The notes: generated by a model not told the origin, from the letters alone. DNA of 29,098 nt from Borrelia coriaceae (GCF_023035295.1 NZ_CP075077.1:1-29098); one strand, 5' to 3'; shown: positions 15,279-24,097, counted from the first letter of the stretch. Program-made: numbers and translations.

Positions 15279-15670
15279 CTTATAATTCCTATACAACAAG
15301 AAGGATTAGTTGTTTGGCTTTTAAGACTACTAAGTAAAGATTCAAACTGACTACAAAAACTTGTGTTTGCATTAGATTCATTACCAATAGGGTGATATGA
15401 AATTTCAAGATCATTAATCTTCTCACTCTTTATCCGATCAAGACCAAATTCACGTATCACACCCGCTTGATTTAGTTTACAACCTATATAGTAATAAAGT
15501 AGTAATATCAGATGTGAGGAGGTAAGCATGTCAGCATTAATTCCTTTGGTAGTTATTATCATCTCAAGTAATTCTGTATAAGTTTCAAACTGAGTAAATG
15601 ACAATACTTCTTCATTTAAATTAAGTAAACTTAATATCTTACTATGAAGTGTTTGCAATTCTGATGACAT
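15275..15670 (-). CDS. Head-tail adaptor protein (DUF3890)
   Basis: A 131-residue, mainly helical protein immediately after the major capsid gene, the usual place of the gp6-like adaptor that docks on the portal. It fits DUF3890 of cp32. Helices such as LLSLNEEV and SSHLILLLYYYIGCKL are visible. Cysteines lie near the C-terminus (PSCCIGIIR). AGAGGGG precedes the ATG. Confidence 0.7.
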   Translation of the reverse strand: MSSELQTLHSKILSLLNLNEEVLSFTQFETYTELLEMIITTKGINADMLTSSHLILLLYYYIGCKLNQAGVIREFGLDRIKSEKINDLEISYHPIGNESNANTSFCSQFESLLSSLKSQTTNPSCCIGIIR

Positions 15671-15694
15671 ATCTAACCCCTCTTCTACTAATAA

Positions 15695-16672
15695 TTAACT
15701 TTGCTTAATATCAACTCTTAATATGCTCTTTGCTGTTGCAATAAGACCCCCTAAAACAAAATCAATGTATGAATGTGCAATATCAGTTGAATCTTTATCA
15801 ACTTGTTCATTTGGCATTGGTAACATATACTTACTTGGTTTGAATTTAATTAATTCTGAATTTAATGGATAAATTAATATCTGATTTGAGAGTAAATTAG
15901 ATGTTTGGATATATACTTCTTGTCTATTATTAACAGCTTTAATAGTCTTGATAAGAAAATCTTCCCATGAATCAGTTGAAGAATAAATATTAGATGATGT
16001 TGATGTATTTGTTATTGCATAGGGTTCAACTAGTTTTAAACTTGTTTTTGGATCAACTAGTACCATCATAGGAGTAGAAAACTCATCACCAAGTTCTAGT
16101 TTTCCAAGCCCATCTTTTATTTTTTCAAATATTTTATCCATTTTATCTTTATTAGATGACTCAACATCTTCTTTTACTTGATCAGGCATATTAAGCAGTC
16201 CATACATATTAGGAAGCATACGTTTTTGATTCTTACCATCTTTTTGTATTGAGACAGAACCAGTCAATATAAAGTGATTTATAAGTTTAATAATCTCATT
16301 ACTTGCAAGCTTATATGCTTCCCTAAATGGAAGTAAATTATTATTTACATCACCTGCATAATCATTATTTTTATAAAATCCTTCAGAAGTTTGCTTTAAA
16401 TGTCTAAACTTATATTGTAATTTAAGATAGTTAAGTCTAACTGCTTCTGAACGAAAACCAATAGTAGCAATAGTATTAACTTCATTTACTAATGTTGTTG
16501 GATTAGCATTAAGAAAGGCATCCCATTTTATTGTTTTTAAGTACCCTGTCTTTAAATCTACATCTTCAATTTGTTCACTAGAAAACCAATTATAAAATAT
16601 TGGTAACTTTACTTCATTAAATATATTTGCTATCTCTTTAGCATAATAATTTTGATCATATAATTCTGACAT
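15695..16672 (-). CDS. Major capsid protein
   Basis: A 325-residue protein between the DUF228 paralogues and the connector genes. The middle carries FREAYKLASNEIIKLINHFILTGS and MYGLLNMPD, which match the capsid pattern of a long helix followed by a T-G-L-L-N-x-P loop. Later come MVLVDPKTSLKLV and ILIYPLNSELIKF, the P-domain-like strands of HK97-fold capsids (DUF2184-like). No N-terminal delta domain or protease gene is evident, so the separate scaffold-like gene upstream probably guides assembly. Strong ribosome binding site AAAGGAGG. Confidence 0.8.
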   Translation of the reverse strand: MSELYDQNYYAKEIANIFNEVKLPIFYNWFSSEQIEDVDLKTGYLKTIKWDAFLNANPTTLVNEVNTIATIGFRSEAVRLNYLKLQYKFRHLKQTSEGFYKNNDYAGDVNNNLLPFREAYKLASNEIIKLINHFILTGSVSIQKDGKNQKRMLPNMYGLLNMPDQVKEDVESSNKDKMDKIFEKIKDGLGKLELGDEFSTPMMVLVDPKTSLKLVEPYAITNTSTSSNIYSSTDSWEDFLIKTIKAVNNRQEVYIQTSNLLSNQILIYPLNSELIKFKPSKYMLPMPNEQVDKDSTDIAHSYIDFVLGGLIATAKSILRVDIKQS

Positions 16673-16692
16673 CTTTAACCTCCTTTAACTTA

Positions 16693-17271
16693 TTAACTTG
16701 GTTTACCTTTATTACCATAAATAGCTACATTTACTATATAAAGCTTTTTTTCAGTGTCAAGTTCAATAGCATCTGATAATGCCATGGCATTAATTTTGCC
16801 ATCACTTGAGTTAACCTTTTCAAGCTCACCATTTGTATTAAATTTAAGTTTGTCTTTTCTTTTTATACTACTGCTTTCTTTTGCTACTAAATATCCTTGG
16901 AAATTATTTGTAATAGGAATTACTGTAGCAGTATTAGTAAACTCATCTATGTCTGTACATATGCCATAAATGTCATCCTCACCACCAACTGCAACATGTG
17001 GTTCATAATGTGGTTTACTACTATCTGATGTTGTATCTACAACTAGCTTTACTCCTCTTTTATATGGATAACCTGTAAAGAAGTAATTCTCTAATTTGTC
17101 ATGCCTACTAGTTACAGTACCACCTTGATTTTGTAAATGTCTATTTTTATCCCTAAAATCAACCTTATTACTAAAAGTACTAGCATCACTAGTAGGGTTC
17201 TTCATTTGCTTCTTTAGTTTCTTAAGTTTATCTTGATAGTCAGTTACTAACTGAGTTATGTTTGTTGACAC
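16693..17271 (-). CDS. DUF228 protein, third tandem copy (capsid decoration-like)
   Basis: A 192-residue member of DUF228, shared by Borrelia prophages. After a helical N-terminus the core (from about residue 38) has DFRDKNRHLQNQGGTVTS, GYPYKRGVKLVV, DDIYGICTDIDEFTNTATVI and a final LYIVNVAIYGNKG. These alternating beta segments recall small head-decoration proteins of the DUF2190 kind. Position directly before the capsid gene supports a particle-surface role, but this is inference. GTG start 6 bases after GGAGG. Closest to the 186-residue copy. Confidence 0.75.
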   Translation of the reverse strand: MSTNITQLVTDYQDKLKKLKKQMKNPTSDASTFSNKVDFRDKNRHLQNQGGTVTSRHDKLENYFFTGYPYKRGVKLVVDTTSDSSKPHYEPHVAVGGEDDIYGICTDIDEFTNTATVIPITNNFQGYLVAKESSSIKRKDKLKFNTNGELEKVNSSDGKINAMALSDAIELDTEKKLYIVNVAIYGNKGKPS

Positions 17272-17298
17272 TTTAACCTCCTAACCTTTTGCTTTACT

Positions 17299-18138
17299 TT
17301 AAGAAACGGCCTTATTACCATAAATAGCTATTTTTATTAAATACAGCTTATAATCCTCTTGATCTTTTTTAGATGTATCATCAGTAAGATTTAATGTAAA
17401 TATAGTTGATAATGCAATTGCTTTAATTGATGATTGTGAATCATTAGTTGATTTAATGACTTTTCCATCTGAATCAAAATCTAACTTATCACCAATCTGA
17501 ATACTAGAAGAGCTTTTAGCAATTACATAACCTTCAAAATTATTTGTTATAGGTATTACTGTTGCTACATTAGTATGCTCATCAATATCAATGCATATAC
17601 CATACATATTCTTACCATCAGATACTTCAACTTGAACCTCATCCGATTTTTCAGTTTCAATTTTTAATTTAACCGCACTCTTGTATGGAAACCCTATAGC
17701 AGGGTATTCTTCTAACTTATCTGTACTACTTGATACAGATTGAGATATAGCATCAAATGTTAAGTTTTTATCTCTAAAATCAGTTTTAGCTTTAAATACT
17801 GACCTTTCATCATAATTAAAACTTTTAGAATATTTCTTTAACTTTAATATAACGTCTTTCAATGACTTACCATCCTCAGTTTCAAGTACTGCTGCTTGCC
17901 TTTTTCTTCGACTTCGTCCTCTTGTTCTAGAAGGTTGTTGTAATTCTTCTCCTTGTTCTTCGTCTTTTTGTTCATCATCATTGTCTTCATCATCTTCTTT
18001 TATTTGTTCTTGTTGTAACTGTTGTTTTAAAGTCTCAATCAGTTCATTATCATCCATGCCAGCATACATATCGGGTTCAAGTGTTACATGTCCCAAATTA
18101 GGTACTAAGCTTGGATTTTGATTACCCTTGTTATTCAC
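17299..18138 (-). CDS. DUF228 protein, second copy with charged N-terminal extension
   Basis: A 279-residue member of DUF228, about 90 residues longer than its neighbours. The extension has an acidic, low-complexity run (residues about 47-66, rich in Asp, Glu and Gln) followed by a basic patch RTRGRSRRKR (71-80). The DUF228 core begins near residue 118 and keeps YGICIDIDEHTNVATVIPIT and LIKIAIYGNK. Start is GTG, two bases after the first copy's stop. The extension may reach into the head interior or bind capsid or DNA; that is speculation. Confidence 0.75.
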   Translation of the reverse strand: MNNKGNQNPSLVPNLGHVTLEPDMYAGMDDNELIETLKQQLQQEQIKEDDEDNDDEQKDEEQGEELQQPSRTRGRSRRKRQAAVLETEDGKSLKDVILKLKKYSKSFNYDERSVFKAKTDFRDKNLTFDAISQSVSSSTDKLEEYPAIGFPYKSAVKLKIETEKSDEVQVEVSDGKNMYGICIDIDEHTNVATVIPITNNFEGYVIAKSSSSIQIGDKLDFDSDGKVIKSTNDSQSSIKAIALSTIFTLNLTDDTSKKDQEDYKLYLIKIAIYGNKAVS

Positions 18139-18140
18139 TA

Positions 18141-18701
18141 TTATTTATACCCTCTGTTCCCAAATATACTTACAAGAGCTATATATAGTTTTTCATTAAT
18201 TTTAAATGCACTTGATAAGGCAATACCATTAATAGTTGTGTTTGAACCGCTTTCATTCTCAAGTTCACCATTTGCATCAAATTTAACTTTTCCTCCTGGT
18301 GTAATAGAAGATTGACCACTTTGTTTTACTACTAAATATCCAGTAAAGTTATTTGTAATTGGTATCACTGTAGCAGTATTAGTAAACTCATCAATATCTG
18401 TGCATATACCATATAAATCATTACCACCCCCGGCTTCAACACAAGGCTCATCACTATCATTTGCTTCGTAAGATAGCTTAACGCCACGTTTATATGGGTA
18501 TCCTTTAACGGGATAATTTTCTAACTTGTCAACACTACTAGTTAGAGTACCACCTTGATTTGCAAAGTGTACACCTTTGTCTTTAAAACCTATATCTACA
18601 TGAAAAAGCCCAGCATCTCTATTAGGGTTTTTCATTAGATCTTGTATTTCTTTTACTTTGTCATCATAAGCTTTTTTTAGTTGTGTTATGGTTTCTGACA
18701 T
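18141..18701 (-). CDS. DUF228 protein, first tandem copy
   Basis: A 186-residue DUF228 member, the first of three in a row. It shares with the third copy a helical N-terminus (ITQLKKAYDDKVKEIQDLMKNP), GYPYKRGVKLSY, YGICTDIDEFTNTATVIPIT and a C-terminal LYIALVSIFGNRG. The likeness is close enough to point to duplication within the lineage. AAGGAG lies 12 bases before the ATG. Probably a head-surface or decoration protein. Confidence 0.75.
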   Translation of the reverse strand: MSETITQLKKAYDDKVKEIQDLMKNPNRDAGLFHVDIGFKDKGVHFANQGGTLTSSVDKLENYPVKGYPYKRGVKLSYEANDSDEPCVEAGGGNDLYGICTDIDEFTNTATVIPITNNFTGYLVVKQSGQSSITPGGKVKFDANGELENESGSNTTINGIALSSAFKINEKLYIALVSIFGNRGYK

Positions 18702-18715
18702 ATGTATTCATCTCC

Positions 18716-19387
18716 TTAAGCAGTTTTTTGCTTTCTAGATTTATAAAATTGATTTCTTTTTTCTTTATAAGCATTAGCAATAGAAATATTAAACTCACTA
18801 AAGTTTTGGGGAGTAAAATTAGAATCTAAGATTGAGATATCCTCATTTGTTAAGGCCAGTTTAATCTCACCTTTTGAATTGACACTTGTAGATTGTATTC
18901 TTTTCTTTATATTTACTTTAGCAAGGTTTACAAGTTGTTCAAGTAATTCACCATCTAGATGACTAGTATCTCTTACCTTAGCAATAGCATAAATCTCTTC
19001 AATGGGTACATATTTTCTAACAAGCTCCCTACGCTGTGCTTGCATTATGTCTTTTAATAAGTATCCCTTAGCAAGTAATGTCTCTTTATTAAAATGACTA
19101 CTTAAATGCTTACGAGCTAAATTATCAATCTCATTAATACGAGAAGCTTCACTTAATAATTTATTTTCTTCTTCTAAACGCGCTTGTGACTCTGAAAGTT
19201 CTTTTGATATCCTCTCATTAATAGTTAAATTCTTACCTTCAGATTCTTTTGATGCTTTATATGCTTTATACTCTTCATATTCTTTTAAACTTAAAGTAAT
19301 ACTGTCTGTATTCTCTTTATTACCCTCTGTATTTTGAATTAAAGTATCTTCTTGTGTACTGTCTACATCTTGTATTTCTTGATTCAT
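18716..19387 (-). CDS. Capsid scaffold-like protein (DUF1357)
   Basis: A 223-residue, highly charged helical protein between portal and head proteins, fitting DUF1357 of cp32. The N-terminus is acidic and Thr/Asn/Gln-rich, followed by a coiled coil (residues about 58-95, SKELSESQARLEEENKLLSE) and a helical C-terminal part ending in a basic tail (KEKRNQFYKSRKQKTA). Acidic start, coiled coil and basic capsid-binding tail are typical of scaffolding proteins. No Ser-His protease motif is seen. Confidence 0.72.
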   Translation of the reverse strand: MNQEIQDVDSTQEDTLIQNTEGNKENTDSITLSLKEYEEYKAYKASKESEGKNLTINERISKELSESQARLEEENKLLSEASRINEIDNLARKHLSSHFNKETLLAKGYLLKDIMQAQRRELVRKYVPIEEIYAIAKVRDTSHLDGELLEQLVNLAKVNIKKRIQSTSVNSKGEIKLALTNEDISILDSNFTPQNFSEFNISIANAYKEKRNQFYKSRKQKTA

Positions 19388-19398
19388 AAACTCTCCTT

Positions 19399-20601
19399 CT
19401 AGCTTTCATAAAAAAATAATTTTGATCTTAAAGTCTCAAGTTCACTTTTACTTAACGTATTACTTGCTTCTAATTCCTTGTATTTAAGGGTTAATTCTAT
19501 AAGTTTGGAATCTCTTTCATACTTTTCTTCTTCAGTGAGAATATGCAATGAGTTAAATCTAATGTCTAAATAATAATATTTATTAAGTTTACTATTGCAA
19601 TTAATTTCTAACTCTTCTTGAACACCTTTTAAAAAGTCGTAATAGTTAGATCTGTCCCCTTTACCATCACTACCAAGCCCCTTAACTTGTTCATTAAAGC
19701 TTCTAGTTAAGGGCTCCTTAGTATCAGCTCCTATCTTTGCTTTTACTAATGCTAAAGCCTCTTTTAAATAGGTTATGTCATACTTAATAACTTCAAGTGA
19801 AGCATCTGATGTACCACTATAAAATATGCCGTCATTATTTAAATTATTTCTAAGTCTATATAGTTCTCTTTCAAGTTCACTATTTACACCTTTAAACTTG
19901 CTTATATGCTCATCATCATTCCTTCTGAAGATATTAGTAAATAAACTTCCCTTATCAACACCCTTAGTTAAAAGATCTAGAGACGTTTTAGCATTAACTA
20001 AAGCATCTTGTAATTCTACTAATGATTCATCTTTATAAAATAAAAAATTATGACTCTCTATTCTCTTTTCTATTTCTTTATATATTTGTTCAAAAAGATA
20101 TATATTAAGCAAAAAGCTTGGTGTATAACATGGACTGTATGCTTTAAGTATATAGTCATAATTAGAGTGTATTATTACTCTACTCTTATGAATTTTTATT
20201 TCCTTATAAGATATCTGATCGTTTTCATTTATTTTCAAATTGTATGTTATATAAGTAGCATCAGGCCCCTCATCACGAACACTGTTATAATCAAGATACA
20301 TAAATCCAGTAGGAAATTCTTTATTTACTTCTAAGTGTAAATCTTGTAGTTGGTCTTCTGTTTTAACTAAAATATACCCAACACCATTGAAACGATAACT
20401 GATTATGCACTGAAATAATGTTGCTTTTAATTCTATTTTTAACGCATCTAGAGCATCTTCAATAGACAAAGAAGTTGGAATTACACTATTTAAAGTGATC
20501 CCATTCTTAAGAACGTCTTCTGCTACATTTGAGATGTAATTTCTAAAGAATATTGAATACTTGTATAGATCTTTAGCATGAACTTTGAAATCTAATCTCA
20601 T
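19399..20601 (-). CDS. Portal protein
   Basis: A 400-residue protein in the portal position after terminase. Its C-terminal third contains the portal-type phrase EPLTRSFNEQVKGLGSDGKGDRSNYYDFL, comparable to the G-x-x-x-N-x-x-G-x-G-D-x-R-x-Y-Y-D motif of DUF1073-like portals. The N-terminal part has FNGVGYILV and DYNSVRDEG. The final helices (YKELEASNTLSKSELETLRSKLF) would form the barrel. Bdr lies between it and the large terminase, which is unusual among phages. The start is 44 bases after a TAGCAAAAACTA element. Confidence 0.82.
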   Translation of the reverse strand: MRLDFKVHAKDLYKYSIFFRNYISNVAEDVLKNGITLNSVIPTSLSIEDALDALKIELKATLFQCIISYRFNGVGYILVKTEDQLQDLHLEVNKEFPTGFMYLDYNSVRDEGPDATYITYNLKINENDQISYKEIKIHKSRVIIHSNYDYILKAYSPCYTPSFLLNIYLFEQIYKEIEKRIESHNFLFYKDESLVELQDALVNAKTSLDLLTKGVDKGSLFTNIFRRNDDEHISKFKGVNSELERELYRLRNNLNNDGIFYSGTSDASLEVIKYDITYLKEALALVKAKIGADTKEPLTRSFNEQVKGLGSDGKGDRSNYYDFLKGVQEELEINCNSKLNKYYYLDIRFNSLHILTEEEKYERDSKLIELTLKYKELEASNTLSKSELETLRSKLFFYES

Positions 20602-20644
20602 TTATTCTTCTAACCTTTAACCATAAGAAATATAACTCAATACT

Positions 20645-20656
20645 TAGTTTTTGCTA
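20645..20656 (-). promoter_or_regulatory. TAGCAAAAACTA element upstream of the portal gene
   Basis: It lies in the 143-base gap between Bdr and portal. On the minus strand TAGCAAAAACTA is followed 10 bases later by TATATT. The rest of the gap is AT-rich, with A/T runs that can pair (around 20657-20692). It may hold an internal promoter for the head genes. Confidence 0.4.
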
Positions 20657-20744
20657 AATTTTTTTAACAAAAAAATAAGGGTTATGAAAAAAAATTTGTT
20701 GTTTAAATATGACTTTAAGAAGGGGATATTGAATTCACATTGAT

Positions 20745-21488
20745 TTATTTAAAAATTAGTGTCAATAAAATTCCTAAACACATAGTAATAATTGTTCCAA
20801 GCATCCAATTATGCACTCTTAACGTACTCTTAAGTTCTGATGCTGTTTTATCTATTTTATTATCTAACTCCATCTTGTTAAGGTCTATCTTATTATCTAG
20901 TTCACTAAACTTAGTATCTATCTTTACATTTAAATTATTCTCTACATTATCTATCTTATTATCTAACTCCATCTTGTTAAGGTCTATCTTATTAGAGAGC
21001 TCATTAAATTTACTATCTATCTTTACATTTAAATTATTCTCTACATTATCTATTTTGTCTTCTAATCTCTTCTCTACACCATCAATCTTCTCTTCTAATC
21101 TTTTTTCTACACCATCAATCTTCTCTTCTAATCTTTTTTCTACACCATCAATCTTCTCTTCTAATCTTTTTTCTACACCATTTATTTTGTCTTCTAATCC
21201 CTTCTGTACATCATTTATTTTATCTTTTACACCATCAATCTTCTGTTCTAATCTCTTCTCTACACCATCAATCTTCTCTTCTAGTTTTTCAAATTGAAGA
21301 TTAAAATTAGTTTCTAAATACTCAATATCTTTGTAAGTAAGTTCATTATGGTAATATCTTTTAGAAAGATCATTTGCAATAAACTCTTGCATTCCAAGCC
21401 TTATAAATTCTTGATAGATCATATCCTCAGTTATATGACCACTAAAAACTTGTACGCTTCCAACAGACTGTAATGATGATTCTTGCAT
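20745..21488 (-). CDS. bdr: Bdr repeat protein
   Basis: A 247-residue Bdr (Borrelia direct repeat) protein. N-terminal domain (1-65) with the family phrase ITEDMIYQEFIRLGMQEFIANDLSKRYY, repeat region (about 66-222) and a C-terminal membrane segment (227-247, MLGTIITMCLGILLTLIF). The repeat core is an 11-residue unit, KIDGVEKRLEE, repeated about seven times, followed by two copies of a 33-residue unit. It should form a long coiled coil anchored in the inner membrane. Bdr proteins are made by many Borrelia plasmids; the function is unknown. It lies inside the packaging genes with its own AAGGAGAG site. Confidence 0.92.
   Translation of the reverse strand: MQESSLQSVGSVQVFSGHITEDMIYQEFIRLGMQEFIANDLSKRYYHNELTYKDIEYLETNFNLQFEKLEEKIDGVEKRLEQKIDGVKDKINDVQKGLEDKINGVEKRLEEKIDGVEKRLEEKIDGVEKRLEEKIDGVEKRLEDKIDNVENNLNVKIDSKFNELSNKIDLNKMELDNKIDNVENNLNVKIDTKFSELDNKIDLNKMELDNKIDKTASELKSTLRVHNWMLGTIITMCLGILLTLIFK
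20859..21290. repeat. Nested tandem repeats within bdr
   Basis: A 33-bp unit (CTACACCATCAATCTTCTCT and following bases) repeats nearly exactly several times around 21075-21275. A 99-bp unit repeats twice around 20859-21055, with a shared ATCTAACTCCATCTTG at 20862 and 20961. Both are multiples of 33 bp, so copy-number change would keep the frame. Confidence 0.85.
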
Positions 21489-21527
21489 AAACTCTCCTTA
21501 TTTAATTATTATATAATATTTTATGCA

Positions 21528-22880
21528 TTATAGGAACCTTATTTTACTAAAATGGGCTTTAAGAGAGCGCATATTTAGACTTAACAACATATATGATGCT
21601 GAAAGACTATCTAATGAATCATCATCACTCTTACCATCCCCTTTATATTTATACATATCTGATATACTTGATTTACTTGAATAATCTAAAATACTAAGCT
21701 TTGAGGTTGCTAAGGGTTCTATCAGTGTAGCAATTCTTGTAAATTTATTACTTATAGGTTTTATCGGTGCAATCCTAAACTTATGATTCATATTTGATCT
21801 AAGTTTTAAAAAGGTTTGTGTTACATTCCCATGTCCTGAAATATTATCTCTATCTTCAACATAAAGGGTATGCACATTTAGATTTCCTAATATAGTTTTG
21901 ATTGTGTTTAACACCTTAGGATCACCAAATGGTAGTTTTTCTTGAAATAGAAATGCATAATACTTATTATCTACTCTTTCTAATACACAAAGTGCAGTAT
22001 TATCACCACCAATACTGTATGCGGGGTCTAGATATGCTATTGGATTTACAAATTCATGATCACTTGTAACATTAATATTGGTAAATATAGCATCACACGG
22101 AGCAACCCATTCGCCTAAAAGGACTTTGGCTTTATATGTTGGCTTGTCTTTATAAATTTCTTCTTGTGTTTTAATAAATTCTTTTGAAATTAGATTATTA
22201 TCATAAGTTGTAAAGTTATATGTAGAATAAGTATTAGTATTATCAATATAATCAGTTTTAAAAAAGTGGTCAGGACTGTCGGGGTTAGTATCAAAAATAA
22301 TTGTTTGCATACCCACTCTAAGTCTTTTTAAACATTCTATTAATGTTTCCTTATGTAGAGTTGTTGCTTCATTTACATATATAAGAGCTGAGTTGCTTCC
22401 CCTAAATCTTTCAAAATCACTTGCCTTATCACCACCATAAAGGTTAACTCTTAATGAATCAAGTTCAAAATATGATGTATTAGAAAACTTAGGTAAAAAT
22501 GGGATATTTAGCATATTAGCAAGCTTTTCAAATTGACCTAAAACATTAATCTCTAATGATTTTTGTGAATTACCCAATATAAAATTATTGGTATCTTGTT
22601 TATATAAATTTCTATTCTTAATCAAGATTTTTAAGAACAAATAACATGCTAAAAAGGTTTTACCACTTGCAATGCCACCACTTAAGATAATTTTACTTTG
22701 ATTATTTCTTTCTATACTGCGTATTACTTCAAATTGTTTTTTAGTTAAATATTTACTCTCAAACCCTTTAAAATCAACTTCTACTTCTTTAAACTTAATA
22801 TACTCTAATATATCAATCCCAAATTCACGTTTATAATCCCTTTGCATTTCTTTAAACATTGGTAATTTATATATATCCAT
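21528..22880 (-). CDS. Terminase large subunit (PBSX/terminase-3 type)
   Basis: A 450-residue packaging motor protein. The ATPase half has Walker A SGGIASGKT (67-75) and Walker B ALIYVNEATTL (165-175, Glu171). The coupling phrase DTNPDSPDHFF follows near 197-207. The nuclease half has acidic residues in LDPAYSIGGD (Asp285), LYVEDRDNISGHG (around 342-345) and GDGKSDDDSLDSLS near the end, consistent with an RNase H-like metal site. It cuts and pumps phage DNA into the head through the portal. It directly follows the small subunit-like gene. Confidence 0.93.
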   Translation of the reverse strand: MDIYKLPMFKEMQRDYKREFGIDILEYIKFKEVEVDFKGFESKYLTKKQFEVIRSIERNNQSKIILSGGIASGKTFLACYLFLKILIKNRNLYKQDTNNFILGNSQKSLEINVLGQFEKLANMLNIPFLPKFSNTSYFELDSLRVNLYGGDKASDFERFRGSNSALIYVNEATTLHKETLIECLKRLRVGMQTIIFDTNPDSPDHFFKTDYIDNTNTYSTYNFTTYDNNLISKEFIKTQEEIYKDKPTYKAKVLLGEWVAPCDAIFTNINVTSDHEFVNPIAYLDPAYSIGGDNTALCVLERVDNKYYAFLFQEKLPFGDPKVLNTIKTILGNLNVHTLYVEDRDNISGHGNVTQTFLKLRSNMNHKFRIAPIKPISNKFTRIATLIEPLATSKLSILDYSSKSSISDMYKYKGDGKSDDDSLDSLSASYMLLSLNMRSLKAHFSKIRFL

Positions 22881-22890
22881 TTCTTAACCT

Positions 22891-23436
22891 TTAAACTTGA
22901 AATTTAAAACGTGACTCTACATCTGTTGCTTTTAGCTTTTGCAGCATCTCATAATACAACTGCATTTTCTTAACTTCCCTTTCTTTTTTAAGTTGTGACA
23001 GTTGAAGTGTTAAGTCTTCATTACTATTTTCTTCTTGTGAATGTTCACACTCTTTAGAAAGACTTATAATCTTAGACTCTATTTTATCTATTTGATCATC
23101 ATGAGTTTTAAGTTCCAACTCTACATATCTACTAAATGAATTTATAAATTCTATTCCTAGAAGGCTACGAGCCATACTAAACTGACTCTTTAAATCTCGG
23201 GCTTGCGCATTACTTTGAGACGCATGAAGTAAGATATTAGTTAGAGTATCTTCATGAATAGTAAGCTTATTATTGTTAACATATTCAGAATTGTCTTTAA
23301 CCGCTTCCCATTTGTGTCTCATCTTACTTACATTTGCTTTAGAAACCCCCATTTCCTTTGCAATATTACTGTCATTAAGCTTACCTTCTTTAAAATACAC
23401 AATATAATCATCAAATGATTTTTTAAATCTACTCAT
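22891..23436 (-). CDS. Terminase small subunit-like HTH protein (DUF603)
   Basis: A 181-residue protein resembling DUF603 (PF52-type) of cp32. The N-terminus is a clear helix-turn-helix: YFKEGKLNDSNIAKEMGVSKANVSKMRHKW (about residues 14-43). A coiled-coil C-terminal half follows (DDQIDKIESKIISLSKE). This matches small terminases, which recognise phage DNA and hand it to the large subunit. I take ATG 23436; a GTG four codons upstream (23448) is possible, and neither has a strong ribosome binding site. First gene of the late operon. Confidence 0.78.
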   Translation of the reverse strand: MSRFKKSFDDYIVYFKEGKLNDSNIAKEMGVSKANVSKMRHKWEAVKDNSEYVNNNKLTIHEDTLTNILLHASQSNAQARDLKSQFSMARSLLGIEFINSFSRYVELELKTHDDQIDKIESKIISLSKECEHSQEENSNEDLTLQLSQLKKEREVKKMQLYYEMLQKLKATDVESRFKFQV

Positions 23437-23450
23437 ACTCTTTAACACAA

Positions 23451-23468
23451 GTTAACCATTAAGTTAAC
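23451..23468. promoter_or_regulatory. Paired GTTAAC boxes before the late operon
   Basis: GTTAAC at 23451-23456 and again at 23463-23468, twelve bases apart, with a further TTAAC at 23483. They lie between a possible late promoter (minus-strand TGTTATAGA, 23502-23494, an extended -10) and the first late gene. Spacing of about one helical turn suggests a dimeric operator. Regulator unknown. Confidence 0.4.
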
Positions 23469-23603
23469 AAAAATATAATTAATTAACATAAACTCTATAA
23501 CAAAAAAATAAACTTTACAAAAACAATAAATACTTATAACAACTGAAATATAACAATCAAAATTGAGATAAATTTCTACAATCATGATGATAAGGAGAGT
23601 TAC

Positions 23604-24014
23604 ATGAGTAAAATTAATCTTATTTTTGTTTCATTACTACTAATGGGTAGTTGTTACAAATATGATCTTACAAACAAACCCAAAAGTAGAAGTACAAGAG
23701 AAGTACAAGAAGAACAAACAGAAGATATACAAGAAAAACCCGAAGCAGTATTAAGATCAAAATTAAATGATACTGAAAAATCAAGTCTAGATTTCTTAAA
23801 ACAAGCTTTAGGGAATGATGCTAAATTTAATAAGTTTGTACTGTTAAATGAAAGCAAAGTTAAAAGTGCACTTAAACACATACAAACTGAACTTGAAAAG
23901 TGTACTGAAGACAAAAAGAATGCTTTTAAAGCACATATACAAGGATACTTTGATACAATGGATGAAAACAGACTAGATAGTTTTAAAACAAGCGTAATAA
24001 GCACATGTAATTAA
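23604..24014 (+). CDS. mlp: Mlp family surface lipoprotein
   Basis: A 136-residue lipoprotein with a signal peptide and lipobox LLMGSC (Cys17). It then has a polar linker rich in Glu, Gln, Lys and Thr, and the Mlp core SLDFLKQALGNDAKFNKFV...ESKVKSALKHIQTELEKC. The family (multicopy lipoproteins, cp32-borne) is surface-exposed and tied to life in the mammalian host. It is divergently placed to the late operon with its own terminator (24098-24129), so it is a separately expressed passenger gene. AAGGAGAG precedes ATG. Confidence 0.9.
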   Translation: MSKINLIFVSLLLMGSCYKYDLTNKPKSRSTREVQEEQTEDIQEKPEAVLRSKLNDTEKSSLDFLKQALGNDAKFNKFVLLNESKVKSALKHIQTELEKCTEDKKNAFKAHIQGYFDTMDENRLDSFKTSVISTCN

Positions 24015-24097
24015 CAATAAAGCTAGTATATATCAAAAAACATAGTATATTGATAAGTAAGATCTTAAATAAATAATCATCTTTACTCAAAACAAAT

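Noticed and set aside
20050..20334. Plus-strand 94-codon frame inside the portal gene
   Set aside because: Hydrophobic shadow caused by AT-rich codons; no start signal, and the portal frame is well supported.
21055..21280. Regular repeats that might suggest a CRISPR array
   Set aside because: The units are contiguous 33-bp coding repeats without unique spacers, in frame within bdr.
20740..21297. Plus-strand frame of 185 codons opposite bdr
   Set aside because: It is the mirror of the 33-bp bdr repeats. The periodic composition keeps the opposite strand open; there is no start signal and the product is low-complexity Ser/Leu/Phe.
23654..24004. Minus-strand 116-codon frame over mlp
   Set aside because: Antisense shadow of the Mlp coding sequence, Ser/Leu/Cys-rich, with no translation signal.
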